Shown here: in pieces, positions 15,690 to 24,732 of the stretch
Numbering within the stretch: position 1 is the first letter of the stretch
Layout: each line of letters starts with the position of its first letter
From: Gemmatimonadaceae bacterium
Lineage (GTDB): Bacteria > Gemmatimonadota > Gemmatimonadetes > Gemmatimonadales > Gemmatimonadaceae
Length of the DNA stretch: 64,000 nucleotides
Direction: 5' to 3'
Assembly (NCBI GenBank): GCA_025934775.1
Contig: JAICWO010000018.1
Location: 1 to 64,000 of the forward strand
Position numbers and translations under genes: made by a program
The notes under the pieces: model-generated
What the model was told of the DNA's origin: nothing
Databases searched by the model: none
What the model saw: only the letters and a program-made list of their open reading frames with translations

Positions 15690-17402
15690 ATGCGCAGCAC
15701 CTTGCTCACTCTCTGCGCGGCGCTCGTGCCGTTCGCGGCCGGCGCGCAGCAACCGACGGACAGCGGACCGCGCCTGCCAAGCGACATCCGCCGGGACGCG
15801 GTGGATCGCTGGAACGGCGCGAACGCGATCCGCGCGGCGGAACGGCTGCGGATCGACTCGGCGCAGGAAGTCGCGGGCAACGTCGCGGTGCGCGAGGGAG
15901 CGCTCGCGATCGCCGGACACGTGCACGGCAGCGTCCTCGCGGTGAACACGAACGTGACGCTCGCACCGAGCGCGCACGTGGACGGCGACGTGCTCGTCGT
16001 GGGCGGCAGCATCGACGGCGAGACGGTGGCCCGGGTCGACGGATCGATCCGCGTGTACGCGACGCCGCTGCATTACCGCATGGACGGCGATGTGATGGTC
16101 GACGTCGACGCGGGCGAGGCGAACGACGACTCGTGGTGGCGGCGGCTCGAGCGCAATCACGAGCGCGACTGGGCCAACCCGCTGCGCGTCGTCCAGGCGG
16201 GGCCGTACAATCGCGTGGAAGGACTTCCGATCAGCCTCGGGCCGGCGATCTACCGCGCCGCGCCCTGGGGGAGCGTCGCGTTCGACGCGGCCGCCGTCCT
16301 GCGAACCGCCACGAGCTTCGCGTCGGACCGAGGCGATGTGGGCCACACGGTGCGCGGCGAAGTGCGATTCGGCCCCGATCGCCTCGTGGGCGTCGGCGGT
16401 CAACTCTTCAACGTCGTCGATCCGGTCGAGAGCTGGGAGCTCTCCGATCTCGAGGTGGCGCTGGCGTCGTTCGTCGTCCGTCGCGACTACCGCGATTATT
16501 ACTCGCGCCATGGCGCGAAAGCGTTCGCGACGTTCTATGGACGACGCGGGCTCACCGCGACCGTATCATACGGTGAAGAGCGCTGGGGTTCGCGCCCGAC
16601 GGAGAATCCGTTCACGCTCTTTCACGGCGACGATCCGTGGCGGCCGAATCCCGTGATGGATGCCGGCGCCTTTCACATTGGCACGCTCGATCTTCGCGGC
16701 GACACGCGCAATGATCCCGACGATCCCTGGTCTGGCTGGTACGTCGACGCGAACGTCGAGCACGGCCTCGGCACGATCAACAGCGCCGCGCCGAGCTCGA
16801 TCAACTTCGGGATCTTCGGCAGCACGCGGCACACGGAGTACACGCGCGGCTTCTTCGACGTTCGCCGCTACAATCGGCTCGGTCCCGATGCGCAGCTCAA
16901 CATGCGGGTCGTGCTCGGCGGATGGCTTGGCGGCGACGCGCTGCCGCTGGAGCGGCGCCTGTCGGTGGACGGCCCCGGCACACTCCCCGGATTTGATTTT
17001 CGAAGCGCGCGCGCCGGTGTCGACGTTGGGACATGCGAGGGCGCGCCGGCGATCCCGGGGATGCCGGCGGAGTGCGAGCGCATCGCGCTCGGCCAGATCG
17101 AGTATCGCGGCGATCTGCGATTCAACTTTCTGGGCGATTGGGAAGACTGGCCACGGCGTTATAGGAATGCTCATGGCGATGCCGTGTGGGTGCTGTTCGC
17201 CGATGCGGGCCGCGGGTGGCGCATCGGTGCCCCGGACGGCGGGTTGAGCTACTCGAGCAGCGCGATCCCGCCGCTCTCGACGTTCCGCACCGACCTCGGC
17301 CTCGGCATCGACATCGACGGCATCGGCGTGTACGCGGCGAAATCGGTCTCCACGCCGGCCGAGCCGGTGAATTTCATCCTGCGACTCCGGCACCGCTTCT
17401 AA
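15690..17402 (+). CDS. Bactofilin-like beta-helix plus Omp85-like outer-membrane barrel
   Basis: Protein of 570 aa. Signal peptide (cleaved near AAGAQQ). Residues about 50-130 carry short repeats (GNVAVREGALAIAGHVHGSV, then SAHVDGDVLVVGGSIDG), as in polymer-forming/bactofilin beta-helices. The rest looks like an Omp85/surface-antigen barrel: GTLPGFDFRS, DLRFNFLGDW, FADAGRGWRIG, a GLGIDIDGIGVYAAKS strand and a terminal FILRLRHRF ending in Phe. The ATG at 15690 has GGAG 6 bases upstream; the ORF also opens at 15654 but without a good signal peptide. It follows the regulator by 32 bases. It may be an OM transporter or assembly factor with a periplasmic polymerising part; this is inference. Confidence 0.7.
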   Translation: MRSTLLTLCAALVPFAAGAQQPTDSGPRLPSDIRRDAVDRWNGANAIRAAERLRIDSAQEVAGNVAVREGALAIAGHVHGSVLAVNTNVTLAPSAHVDGDVLVVGGSIDGETVARVDGSIRVYATPLHYRMDGDVMVDVDAGEANDDSWWRRLERNHERDWANPLRVVQAGPYNRVEGLPISLGPAIYRAAPWGSVAFDAAAVLRTATSFASDRGDVGHTVRGEVRFGPDRLVGVGGQLFNVVDPVESWELSDLEVALASFVVRRDYRDYYSRHGAKAFATFYGRRGLTATVSYGEERWGSRPTENPFTLFHGDDPWRPNPVMDAGAFHIGTLDLRGDTRNDPDDPWSGWYVDANVEHGLGTINSAAPSSINFGIFGSTRHTEYTRGFFDVRRYNRLGPDAQLNMRVVLGGWLGGDALPLERRLSVDGPGTLPGFDFRSARAGVDVGTCEGAPAIPGMPAECERIALGQIEYRGDLRFNFLGDWEDWPRRYRNAHGDAVWVLFADAGRGWRIGAPDGGLSYSSSAIPPLSTFRTDLGLGIDIDGIGVYAAKSVSTPAEPVNFILRLRHRF

Positions 17403-17404
17403 TC

Positions 17405-18049
17405 GTGCGACTCCGGACCGGGTTCGGCATCCTCTGGCTCGCGGCCGCGCCTCTCGCCGCGCAGAGTCACGCGCGCGTCGAGATCGCGCTGCCGCCGGAG
17501 GCGTCGTACACCGACGAAGGTCCAACCGTCGCGACGAGCAACCTGCTCAACGACGCAAAGACGCACGAGCTGCTGAACAGCGGCTTCTCGACCCGGGTGC
17601 ACTATCGCCTGGAGCTCTGGAAGCACGGCGGCGTGTTCGACGATCCCGACGGCGCGACGGAGTGGGACGTGCTCGTGTCGTACGATCCGACGGCGAAGCG
17701 GTACAACGTGGTTCGCCGGGAAGACAATCACGCGCTCGAGAACTTCGGTGGATTCTCGAGCGTGGAGCTCGCGGAGCAGCAGTTCGATCAGCCCTTCCGG
17801 CTCGGGCTGCATCCGAAAGGACCCGGGCGCTACTACTACGCGCTCACCGTGGAGATCGAGACACTCCGCGAGAGCGATCTCGACGCGCTCCAGCAATGGC
17901 TCCGCGGACCGTCGTCGCCGAGCCGCAGCAATCCGCTCACATCACTCCGCACCGGCCTGCGCACGCTGTTGTCGCGCGTACTGGGCGGCGGGAAGCGGAC
18001 GTATGGGCAGCGGACGGGGATATTTACGGTGGGAGAGAGTGGAGAGTAG
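17405..18049 (+). CDS. DUF4390-like secreted protein
   Basis: Protein of 214 aa with an N-terminal signal peptide (FGILWLAAAPLAAQS). The mature protein (RVEIALPPEASYTDEGPTV..., RVHYRLELWKHGG, EWDVLVSYDPTAKRY) resembles DUF4390, a family recalled to sit beside NtrY/NtrX-type genes in Proteobacteria. GTG start 2 bases after the previous stop. The stop codon and last residues (GESGE) lie inside a heptanucleotide repeat, so the reading frame has probably been trimmed or extended by the repeat. Confidence 0.6.
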   Translation: MRLRTGFGILWLAAAPLAAQSHARVEIALPPEASYTDEGPTVATSNLLNDAKTHELLNSGFSTRVHYRLELWKHGGVFDDPDGATEWDVLVSYDPTAKRYNVVRREDNHALENFGGFSSVELAEQQFDQPFRLGLHPKGPGRYYYALTVEIETLRESDLDALQQWLRGPSSPSRSNPLTSLRTGLRTLLSRVLGGGKRTYGQRTGIFTVGESGE

Positions 18050-18121
18050 AGAGAGGAGAGCGGAGAGTGGAGAATGGAATGAGAATTCTCTACTCTCCAC
18101 TATCTACTCTCCACTCTCACC
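18034..18121. repeat. Inverted heptanucleotide repeat at a convergent gene junction
   Basis: Left arm: seven in-phase 7-mers (AGAGAGT, GGAGAGT, AGAGAGA, GGAGAGC, GGAGAGT, GGAGAAT, GGAATGA). Right arm (18085-18119): ATTCTCT, ACTCTCC, ACTATCT, ACTCTCC, ACTCTCA, the reverse complement pattern. The arms can fold into a long hairpin. Both neighbouring stop codons (TAG at 18047 and on minus at 18100) lie inside it. It may act as a bidirectional terminator. Confidence 0.85.
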
Positions 18122-18717
18122 GACGGCGCCCGCCGCTCCATCTGCTCGATGTGATGCAGGACCTCGCTCCCGTAAAACGTGCGGATGTAACGCGCCTGCG
18201 TGGGCGTGAGGCGTCGCACCGCCCAGCTCAGATGCACGAAGTGCGGTTCGACCGGGTGCGTCAGCGGGTGCATCCCGATCTCGTCGGGCAGGCGGTTGCC
18301 TTTGCGCGTGTTGCATGGGCTGCACGCGGCGACGACGTTCGTCCACTCGTTCGTGCCGCCACGCGACAGCGGGATCAGATGGTCGCGCGTGAGCGCCTCG
18401 CGGGGCTTGAGCTCCGTCATGTGCCGGCCGCAGTACTGGCAGCGGTAGTGATCGCGCGCGAACAGGAATGTGTTCGTCACCTGTCGGCGGAAGCGTCGCG
18501 GCACGTGGATGAACTTCGTGAGCCGGATGACCGCCGGGCGCGGCATCGTCATCCGCTCCGATCGAACGACGCGGTCCTGGTCGGCCTCGACGATCTCGGC
18601 TTTGCCGTCGATCACGAGGCGCAGAGCCCGCCGCATCGGAACCATCGTGAGCGGTTCGTACGACGCATTCAGTGCCAGACAGCCAACGACCACGGGTCCC
18701 TCCGGGGGCCGGTACAC
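18100..18717 (-). CDS. HNH endonuclease
   Basis: Protein of 205 aa. The N-terminal third (LALNASYEPLTMVPMRRALRLV..., KAEIVE) is the standard lead of the widespread single-domain HNH family. The nuclease core has CQYCG, TRDHLIPLSRGGTNEWTNVV and CSPCNTRKGNR, i.e. two zinc-binding Cys pairs and the catalytic His. The role of these housekeeping-type HNH proteins is unknown. The stop lies inside the heptanucleotide repeat. Upstream (18718-18878) no gene is seen. Confidence 0.9.
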   Translation of the reverse strand: MYRPPEGPVVVGCLALNASYEPLTMVPMRRALRLVIDGKAEIVEADQDRVVRSERMTMPRPAVIRLTKFIHVPRRFRRQVTNTFLFARDHYRCQYCGRHMTELKPREALTRDHLIPLSRGGTNEWTNVVAACSPCNTRKGNRLPDEIGMHPLTHPVEPHFVHLSWAVRRLTPTQARYIRTFYGSEVLHHIEQMERRAPSVRVESR

Positions 18718-18878
18718 GAACTCCCGCCGCGGTTCTCAGGGCGGGAGCGGGAACGGTGAACGGCGCCACGCTCCCGAACATGCGCGACTCACAACGACGT
18801 GCGCGTTCGGAAGGTCCTACACTAGCAAGCTATGCTGGTGTCACGGAGGCGACAAGATACTGCGCCGATCGCGTCACC

Positions 18879-20231
18879 TCACACGACACCACGCATCTCG
18901 CCTCCCGAATCGAGCCAATCCGCAAGCGCGCGACCAAGATCACGCATGCGCTCGGCCAATCCGCTGCGCGCACCGATCAATACACCATCACGAACCTTTA
19001 CGTCCCCCGCAACGGTCACGAATTGCGCACGCGATCCGCCGAGGGTGAATACCGCCGCCGCGATCGGATCCTGCACCGGCTCCAGCCCATCGAGCGCGAA
19101 CGCGGCGAGGTCCGCCGATTTGCCCGGCTCGAGCGTCCCGGCAACGTCGTCGATGCCAATCGCGCGCGCGCCGCCGATCGTCGCGAGCTCGAGCACGTCG
19201 GCCGCGCTCGGCGACTCCGACGAGCCGACGCGTCCGCGTTGCGCCAGGAGCGCCGCGCGCGCTTCCTCGAGCAGATCCATGCGATTGTTGCTGGCCATCG
19301 AGTCGGAGCCAAGTCCAACGGTCACGCCGGCGGCGAGCATCTCGACCAACGGCGCAACGCCATGGCCGAGCTTCGCATTCGAGACTGGGCAATGCGCGAC
19401 GGGCGACGCGGTCGTCGCGATCGTGTGAATGTCGCCCTCACTCGCGCGTATGCAGTGAATGAGCAGCGGCCGCTGTTCCAACACGCCGAGGTCGTTCAGC
19501 AGTTGGATTGGAGATTTCGCGCGCGGTCGAACGTCGATGCCCCGCCGGCGCAGGCCGTTTGCGAACGAGCCCGTACCCTCCACGACCAGGCGCTGCTCGA
19601 CCTCGCTTTCGGCGACGTGAATCGCCATGCGCGCACCAAGCTCGCGCGCGAGCGCCGTGGTCGCGACGAAGAGGGCGTCGGATACGGTGTACGGCGCATG
19701 GGGTGAGACGCCGACACGAACGAGCGGTGTCTCGAGGTAGCGCAGACCGGCGACACGTTCGCGAAGCTCGGCCACGGCTGCGTCGCACTGCACGGGATCG
19801 GGACCGAAAACTTCCTGATACATGACGCCGCGTACGCCGTAGTCGCGCAGGGCGCGGATCACGACGCCGGAGGCGCACGTATCGGCGAAGGCGGTAATGC
19901 CGGCGCGCAGTCCTTCCTCCACGCCATACCGCGCCGAATCGAGCAAGGCATCGTCATCGAGCACCGCGCGGCGCGCGTTCGTGAGGCGAAGAATCCAGCG
20001 CCGAAAATCGAGATCCTCGAGAAAGCCGCGCATCGCCGTGAGCTCCAGGTGGCAATGCGCGTTCACGAGCCCCGGCATCAGGATCACATTGCCAAGATCG
20101 TGCTCCTCACCCTCCGGCGCGCTGTCGCGCGGACCGACGTACGCGATCGTGCGGCGATCGACGACAACGACCCCCTCGGCGATGGGCGGTCCGGCGACGG
20201 GTACGACCCAGCGGGCATGGTATCGGATCAT
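18879..20231 (-). CDS. Amidohydrolase-family deaminase (ATZ/TRZ type)
   Basis: Protein of 450 aa. Metal-site residues are visible: NAHCHLELT, HAPYTVS, AIHVAESE, VAHCPVSNAKLG and GLGSDSMASN (the final Asp). The TIM-barrel is flanked by a beta-sandwich (GAVVVDRRTIAYVGP-like start and ADLAAF end). The HLEL motif and following FRRWILRLT resemble the aminofutalosine deaminase branch (menaquinone via futalosine), but the substrate cannot be fixed from sequence. Coupled by ATGA overlap to the upstream PHP gene. Confidence 0.85.
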   Translation of the reverse strand: MIRYHARWVVPVAGPPIAEGVVVVDRRTIAYVGPRDSAPEGEEHDLGNVILMPGLVNAHCHLELTAMRGFLEDLDFRRWILRLTNARRAVLDDDALLDSARYGVEEGLRAGITAFADTCASGVVIRALRDYGVRGVMYQEVFGPDPVQCDAAVAELRERVAGLRYLETPLVRVGVSPHAPYTVSDALFVATTALARELGARMAIHVAESEVEQRLVVEGTGSFANGLRRRGIDVRPRAKSPIQLLNDLGVLEQRPLLIHCIRASEGDIHTIATTASPVAHCPVSNAKLGHGVAPLVEMLAAGVTVGLGSDSMASNNRMDLLEEARAALLAQRGRVGSSESPSAADVLELATIGGARAIGIDDVAGTLEPGKSADLAAFALDGLEPVQDPIAAAVFTLGGSRAQFVTVAGDVKVRDGVLIGARSGLAERMRDLGRALADWLDSGGEMRGVV

Positions 20232-20998
20232 TCAAAATGAGTCGCGGCACCGTGCGTCTTGGAGCCATGGCGCCGGGGATCGTACAACGCCTCGTCGGGC
20301 ACGCCAAGCGTTCGCGCGAGGGCGAGCGGCCGCGAGACGTCGGCGACTTGCTCCGCGGTGTGGCCGTCGGAGCCGAGCGAGATGCGCACGCCGCGCTCCA
20401 CCGCACGCCGCACGACGCTCTCGTGCGGCGGATACCGATTAGAGATCTCGAATGCCATGTTCGCGCCGAGGAGCGCCGCCGCGACACGCTCCTCCCGCTC
20501 CGCGGACCACAGCCGCTCGACGGGCAGGGCGCGATACGGCAGCGTCACGAGCGTTGGATGCGCCAAGACGTCGACGGGCATCTCGCGCGCGAGCGCCTCG
20601 AGTGAGTTGGTGTGCGCGTCCATGTACATCTCAGGCGTGAGGCCCTCGGGGACGCGCCGCGTGAATGCATGCTGCCACGCTCCGTCGGCGAGGCGCACGG
20701 CGTGAAGCGAGCCGACGCGATGCGTGAACCGCGCAACGAGGTCGTCTGGCAGCTCGCGCCAGAGCGCGTCGTGCCAGCAGAACTCGCCGCCGCGAAGCAC
20801 GTCGTACTGCTCGAGCGTGTCGAGATATTCACGCACTGCTTCCACGCTCGTGATACTGCGTGAGACGTCTCGCGAGATGTGGTCGGCGACCGATGGCACG
20901 ACGCCGCGCGCACGCGCGCGCTCGACGATCGCCGGAATGCGAAGCGCGCCGTCGGAGAAGGTCGAATGGGCGTGGCAGTCGACGGGCTGCCAAGTCAT
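20228..20998 (-). CDS. PHP-domain metal-dependent phosphoesterase
   Basis: Protein of 256 aa. Metal ligands of PHP proteins are visible: DCHAHSTFSDG at the start, VADHIS, GGEFCWHD, VLAHPTLV and LGSDGHT. Similar to histidinol-phosphatase (HisK-type)/YcdX-like hydrolases; whether it acts on histidinol phosphate or another phosphate is open, as no his genes are nearby. The ATG at 20998 is preferred because the domain begins immediately. Overlaps the downstream amidohydrolase gene by 4 bases. Confidence 0.85.
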   Translation of the reverse strand: MTWQPVDCHAHSTFSDGALRIPAIVERARARGVVPSVADHISRDVSRSITSVEAVREYLDTLEQYDVLRGGEFCWHDALWRELPDDLVARFTHRVGSLHAVRLADGAWQHAFTRRVPEGLTPEMYMDAHTNSLEALAREMPVDVLAHPTLVTLPYRALPVERLWSAEREERVAAALLGANMAFEISNRYPPHESVVRRAVERGVRISLGSDGHTAEQVADVSRPLALARTLGVPDEALYDPRRHGSKTHGAATHFE

Positions 20999-21008
20999 GA
21001 GGAAAACG

Positions 21009-23426
21009 TCAATGTCGTTGTGGAATCGTGTCCGGCCGGGGGCGGCGCGCGCGTGCCGAGTCCGCTCGCAGCGAGTCGCGCCGGCGCATGATGCTGTCGT
21101 GAGGAGGCAGCGCAAAGATCGCACTGTCGCGCGAGGCTCGCGAGGTATCGGGCCGCGTCGGTCGCGCGGGACGAATCGGCGTGGCCGCGCCAGGGACGAT
21201 CACCGAGCCGGGCTGGCGCGACGTCGTGTCGCCCGGCCTCGTGGACGGTGGTCCACCCATCGGGTATGGCGAGGCGGGGTACGTAGGCGGCGGCGGGTAG
21301 GCGCCGTACCCGCTCGTATCGGGATAGAGGCCCGGACCCGTGTGCACCGTGCACTGCTGAACGGGATCGGTCCCCGGAATGTAGAACTCGTTCGTCACGA
21401 GATTCTTGGGGCAGTACGGCGTGGCGAGCATGTTCGTCGACACGTCGATCGTGCGCGTCACGATATCGCTCGGCATGGGCCAATCCGGCGGCGCCGGTTT
21501 GCGCTTGTAGACCTCGTTCATGAACGCCGACCACGCGGGCGCCGCGAGAATTCCGCCCTGCGCGTTCGACTTGATCTTCTGCGGCTTGTCGAAGCCCATC
21601 CACACGCCGGCGACGAGATCGGACGTGAAGCCGATGAACCAAACGTCGGTGCCGTCGTTCGTCGTGCCGGTCTTCCCGCCGGCGGGCAGATGGAACACCG
21701 ATCCGACGCTGCCCGCGGCCGTGCCGCGCTGCACGACGTCTTTGAGGACGCTCACCATGAGCCACGCCTCTTCTGGCGACAACACCGTCGTCGTCGCGGG
21801 CGTCGGCTCCCAGAGGATGTTCCCCTTCTGATCCTCGACGCGCGTGATCGCCATGGGCTGCGCGCGCGTGCCGAGCGTCGCGAAGGTCGAGAACGCGGAC
21901 ACCATCTCGATCGGATACACGTCGGCGGCCCCGATGAAGATCGACGGATAGCCGGGAATCGGCGTGGTGAGGCCGAACTTCCGTGCTTCGTCGATCACAC
22001 TCTGCGTTCCGAGCTCGATGCCCATGCGAATCGCGGGAATGTTCCGCGACTGATACAGCGCTTGGCGCAGCGTGATCTTGCCAAGGTAGCTGCTCTCGAA
22101 GTCGTGCGGCGTCCACGTGTCGTGGGGTCCGAGCTGCACGGTGAGCGGCGAGTCGTCGAGCAGGTACGACAGCGGCCGCCCGTTCTGGATCGCGTCGGAG
22201 TACAGGATCGGCTTGAACGTGGATCCCGGCTGTCGCGTGGCCTGCACCGCGCGATCGAATTTGCTGTCGTCGAAGTCGCGGCCGCCGACGAGCGCGCGCA
22301 CGGCGCCCGTGCGCGGATCCATGGCCACGAACGCGCCCTGCAAGTACGGCGAGTTGGGCGACTCGGTGTCCTCGTCGTTGTTCGGGCTCGACATGAAGCT
22401 CTCGTAGCTGCGGTGCGGGTACGTACCGTAGCGGCCGGCCTCGATCGCGCGGATCTGACGCTCCATCGACCGCTCGGCGGCGGATTGCAAGTCGAGATCG
22501 AGCGTGGTGTAGACCTTTAGACCTTGCTCATAGAGCTGCTTGCCGAACTTGTCGTCGAGCTGCTCGCGAATCCATTCGACGAAGTACGGCGCGACTTCGC
22601 CGGCTTCCACGCGCGTGGCGAGCCGGAGCGGATACGCCTGCGCTTCGCTCGCCTGCGCGCCGCTGATGTACCCGGCGTCGCGCATGAGGCCGAGCACCGT
22701 ATTGCGCCGCTGAACGGCGCGATCGGGAAAGCGGCGCGGATTGTAGAACTCCGGGCCTTTGGGCAGCGCGGCGAGGGTGGCCGCTTCGGCCAGATTCAGA
22801 TCCTTCACCGATTTTCCGAAGTAGCGCTGCGACGCGGTCTCCACGCCGTACGCGCCATTCCCGAGATAGATCTGGTTCAGATACAACTCGAGAATCTTGT
22901 CCTTGGGATACACGCTCTCGATCTCGCGCGCGACCTTGGCTTCTTTCAGCTTGCGCACGAGCGTCTTCTCGCGAGAGATGCGCTCCGGGAAAATGTTGCG
23001 CGCGAGCTGCATGGTGATCGTCGAGAAGCCTTCGGCGAAATTCCGATTCCGTAGATCGACCAACACCGCGCGCGGCACGCTCTGCCAGTCCACGCCATGG
23101 TGCTTGTAGAACCGCTTGTCCTCCGTCGCGATGAATGCGTTTTTGACGAGCGGGGGAATCTGATTGATCGTGACGAGCGTGCGCTTCTCGAGACCGAGCT
23201 CGGCGATGAATCGCCCGTCCGCGGCGTACAATTTCGACGTCTGCCGCGGCTCGTAGCCCTGCAGCGCGTTCGCCGACGGACAGCGGCCGGCGCGACAGAC
23301 GAGCGCCCAGCTCGCGTACGCGAGGCCGAGCACGAACGAGACGGCGAAGCACACGAGCAACAGCAGCGACCGCGTGAACCGCGGGTACGTCGCTCGAAAT
23401 CGCCTACTGAATGGGAATGCGGGCAT
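21009..23426 (-). CDS. Class A penicillin-binding protein (PBP1A)
   Basis: Protein of 805 aa. One N-terminal membrane span (about 20-42), then a GT51 glycosyltransferase (TEDKRFYKHHGVDW, GFSTITMQLARN, RKLKEAKVA, LNQIYLGNGAYG) and a transpeptidase (SxxK in GSTFKP, SRN and KTGT). It polymerises and cross-links peptidoglycan. The last 120 residues are Pro/Arg/Asp-rich (YPPPPTYPASPYP...), a disordered periplasmic tail. GAAGGGGG lies about 11 bases before the ATG. It is divergent from tyrS with only 34 bases between them. Confidence 0.95.
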   Translation of the reverse strand: MPAFPFSRRFRATYPRFTRSLLLLVCFAVSFVLGLAYASWALVCRAGRCPSANALQGYEPRQTSKLYAADGRFIAELGLEKRTLVTINQIPPLVKNAFIATEDKRFYKHHGVDWQSVPRAVLVDLRNRNFAEGFSTITMQLARNIFPERISREKTLVRKLKEAKVAREIESVYPKDKILELYLNQIYLGNGAYGVETASQRYFGKSVKDLNLAEAATLAALPKGPEFYNPRRFPDRAVQRRNTVLGLMRDAGYISGAQASEAQAYPLRLATRVEAGEVAPYFVEWIREQLDDKFGKQLYEQGLKVYTTLDLDLQSAAERSMERQIRAIEAGRYGTYPHRSYESFMSSPNNDEDTESPNSPYLQGAFVAMDPRTGAVRALVGGRDFDDSKFDRAVQATRQPGSTFKPILYSDAIQNGRPLSYLLDDSPLTVQLGPHDTWTPHDFESSYLGKITLRQALYQSRNIPAIRMGIELGTQSVIDEARKFGLTTPIPGYPSIFIGAADVYPIEMVSAFSTFATLGTRAQPMAITRVEDQKGNILWEPTPATTTVLSPEEAWLMVSVLKDVVQRGTAAGSVGSVFHLPAGGKTGTTNDGTDVWFIGFTSDLVAGVWMGFDKPQKIKSNAQGGILAAPAWSAFMNEVYKRKPAPPDWPMPSDIVTRTIDVSTNMLATPYCPKNLVTNEFYIPGTDPVQQCTVHTGPGLYPDTSGYGAYPPPPTYPASPYPMGGPPSTRPGDTTSRQPGSVIVPGAATPIRPARPTRPDTSRASRDSAIFALPPHDSIMRRRDSLRADSARARRPRPDTIPQRH

Positions 23427-23448
23427 ATGGATTCATTCCCCCTTCGTC

Positions 23449-23454
23449 TATTTT
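23449..23454 (+). promoter_or_regulatory. -10-like element of tyrS, leaderless type
   Basis: TATTTT ends 6 bases before the tyrS ATG, and no Shine-Dalgarno sequence lies between. Initiation about 7 bases downstream would begin the mRNA at the start codon. The space to the divergent PBP gene is only 34 bases, so promoters must be compact. Confidence 0.5.
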
Positions 23455-23460
23455 TGTGCC

Positions 23461-24732
23461 ATGCGATCTCAAGCGCTGCTCGACGAGCTGCAATGGCGCG
23501 GCCTCCTCTACCAACATACCGATGAGGTGGCCGGCCTCCTCGCCTCCGGACAGACGAGCGGCTACATCGGGTTCGACCCGACCGCGCCGAGTCTGCACAT
23601 CGGCAGCTTGTTGCAGATCATGCTGCTCGTGCGGTTGCAGCAGGCTGGCCACCGGCCGGTCGCCCTCGTTGGCGGTGGAACGGGACTGATCGGCGATCCG
23701 AGCGGCAAGGCATCCGAGCGCCCGCTCGCTGACGCGGCGCATGTCGACCTGAACGCGGCCAAGATTCGGCGGCAGCTCGAGCGCTTCCTCGACTTCTCCC
23801 GCGCGAACGGCGCGCGCGTCGTGAACAACGCGGAGTGGCTGAGCGAGCTCAAGGCGGTCGACTTCATGCGCGACGTCGGCAAGCACTTCACCCTGAATTA
23901 CATGATGCAGAAGGACTCGGTGCAGGGCCGCCTCGAAGGCGGCATCTCGTATACCGAGTTCTCGTACATGCTGCTCCAGGCATACGACTTTCTCGAGCTG
24001 CGCCGGCGCTACGACGTCCGACTGCAACTGGGCGGCAGCGACCAGTGGGGGAACATCACCGCGGGCATGGAGCTGATCCGCCGCACCACGGGGCTCGACG
24101 CACATGCCATCACGTCGCCGCTCGTGACGTCGTCGTCTGGCGCGAAGTTCGGAAAGACGGAAGCAGGCGCCGTGTGGCTCGACCCGACGCTCACCTCGCC
24201 ATACCAGTTCTATCAATTCTGGATCAACGTCGACGACCGGGACGTTGGCCGCTACCTGCGCTATTTCACGGTGCTCCCGCGCGAGGAGATCGAGGCGCTC
24301 GACGGCGCCACGGCCGAGCATCCCGAGAAGCGGGAGGCGCAGATCGCGCTCGCGCGCAACGTCACGCGCGCCGTGCACGGCGACGCGCTCGGCGCGGTGG
24401 AAGAAGCGACCGGCGCGCTGTTCGGCGGATCGGTGCTCGGCATCTCGCAGGTCGCGTTCGAGATTCTGCGCAACGAGATCCCGCACGTGACGATCGAACG
24501 CGGCGAGCCAATCACGGTGTCGCGCATCATCGACGCGTTCTCCGGTCCGGGCAACCTGTTCGAGAGCAAGAAGGACGCGAAGCGCTCGATCCAGCAGGGC
24601 GGTTTCTATCTCAACCAGGAGCGCGTCGCCCCGGATCAGAGCGCCGTCGACGACTCCCTGTTGCTGCACGGCCGCTTCCTGCTCGTCCGCAAAGGCGCGC
24701 GCAACTACGGGCTCGTCGAAGTCGCGCGCTGA
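23461..24732 (+). CDS. tyrS: Tyrosyl-tRNA synthetase
   Basis: Protein of 423 aa, the usual size for TyrS. Class I motifs: HIGS (46-49) and KFGKTE (229-234, the KMSKS equivalent). Tyrosine-pocket segments (GFDPTAPSLH, QLGGSDQWGN) and a C-terminal S4-like domain (GFYLNQERV) are present. It charges tRNA-Tyr. The ATG at 23461 is preceded by a -10-like element and no ribosome site. The stop lies in a hairpin shared with the convergent aminotransferase. Confidence 0.96.
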   Translation: MRSQALLDELQWRGLLYQHTDEVAGLLASGQTSGYIGFDPTAPSLHIGSLLQIMLLVRLQQAGHRPVALVGGGTGLIGDPSGKASERPLADAAHVDLNAAKIRRQLERFLDFSRANGARVVNNAEWLSELKAVDFMRDVGKHFTLNYMMQKDSVQGRLEGGISYTEFSYMLLQAYDFLELRRRYDVRLQLGGSDQWGNITAGMELIRRTTGLDAHAITSPLVTSSSGAKFGKTEAGAVWLDPTLTSPYQFYQFWINVDDRDVGRYLRYFTVLPREEIEALDGATAEHPEKREAQIALARNVTRAVHGDALGAVEEATGALFGGSVLGISQVAFEILRNEIPHVTIERGEPITVSRIIDAFSGPGNLFESKKDAKRSIQQGGFYLNQERVAPDQSAVDDSLLLHGRFLLVRKGARNYGLVEVAR

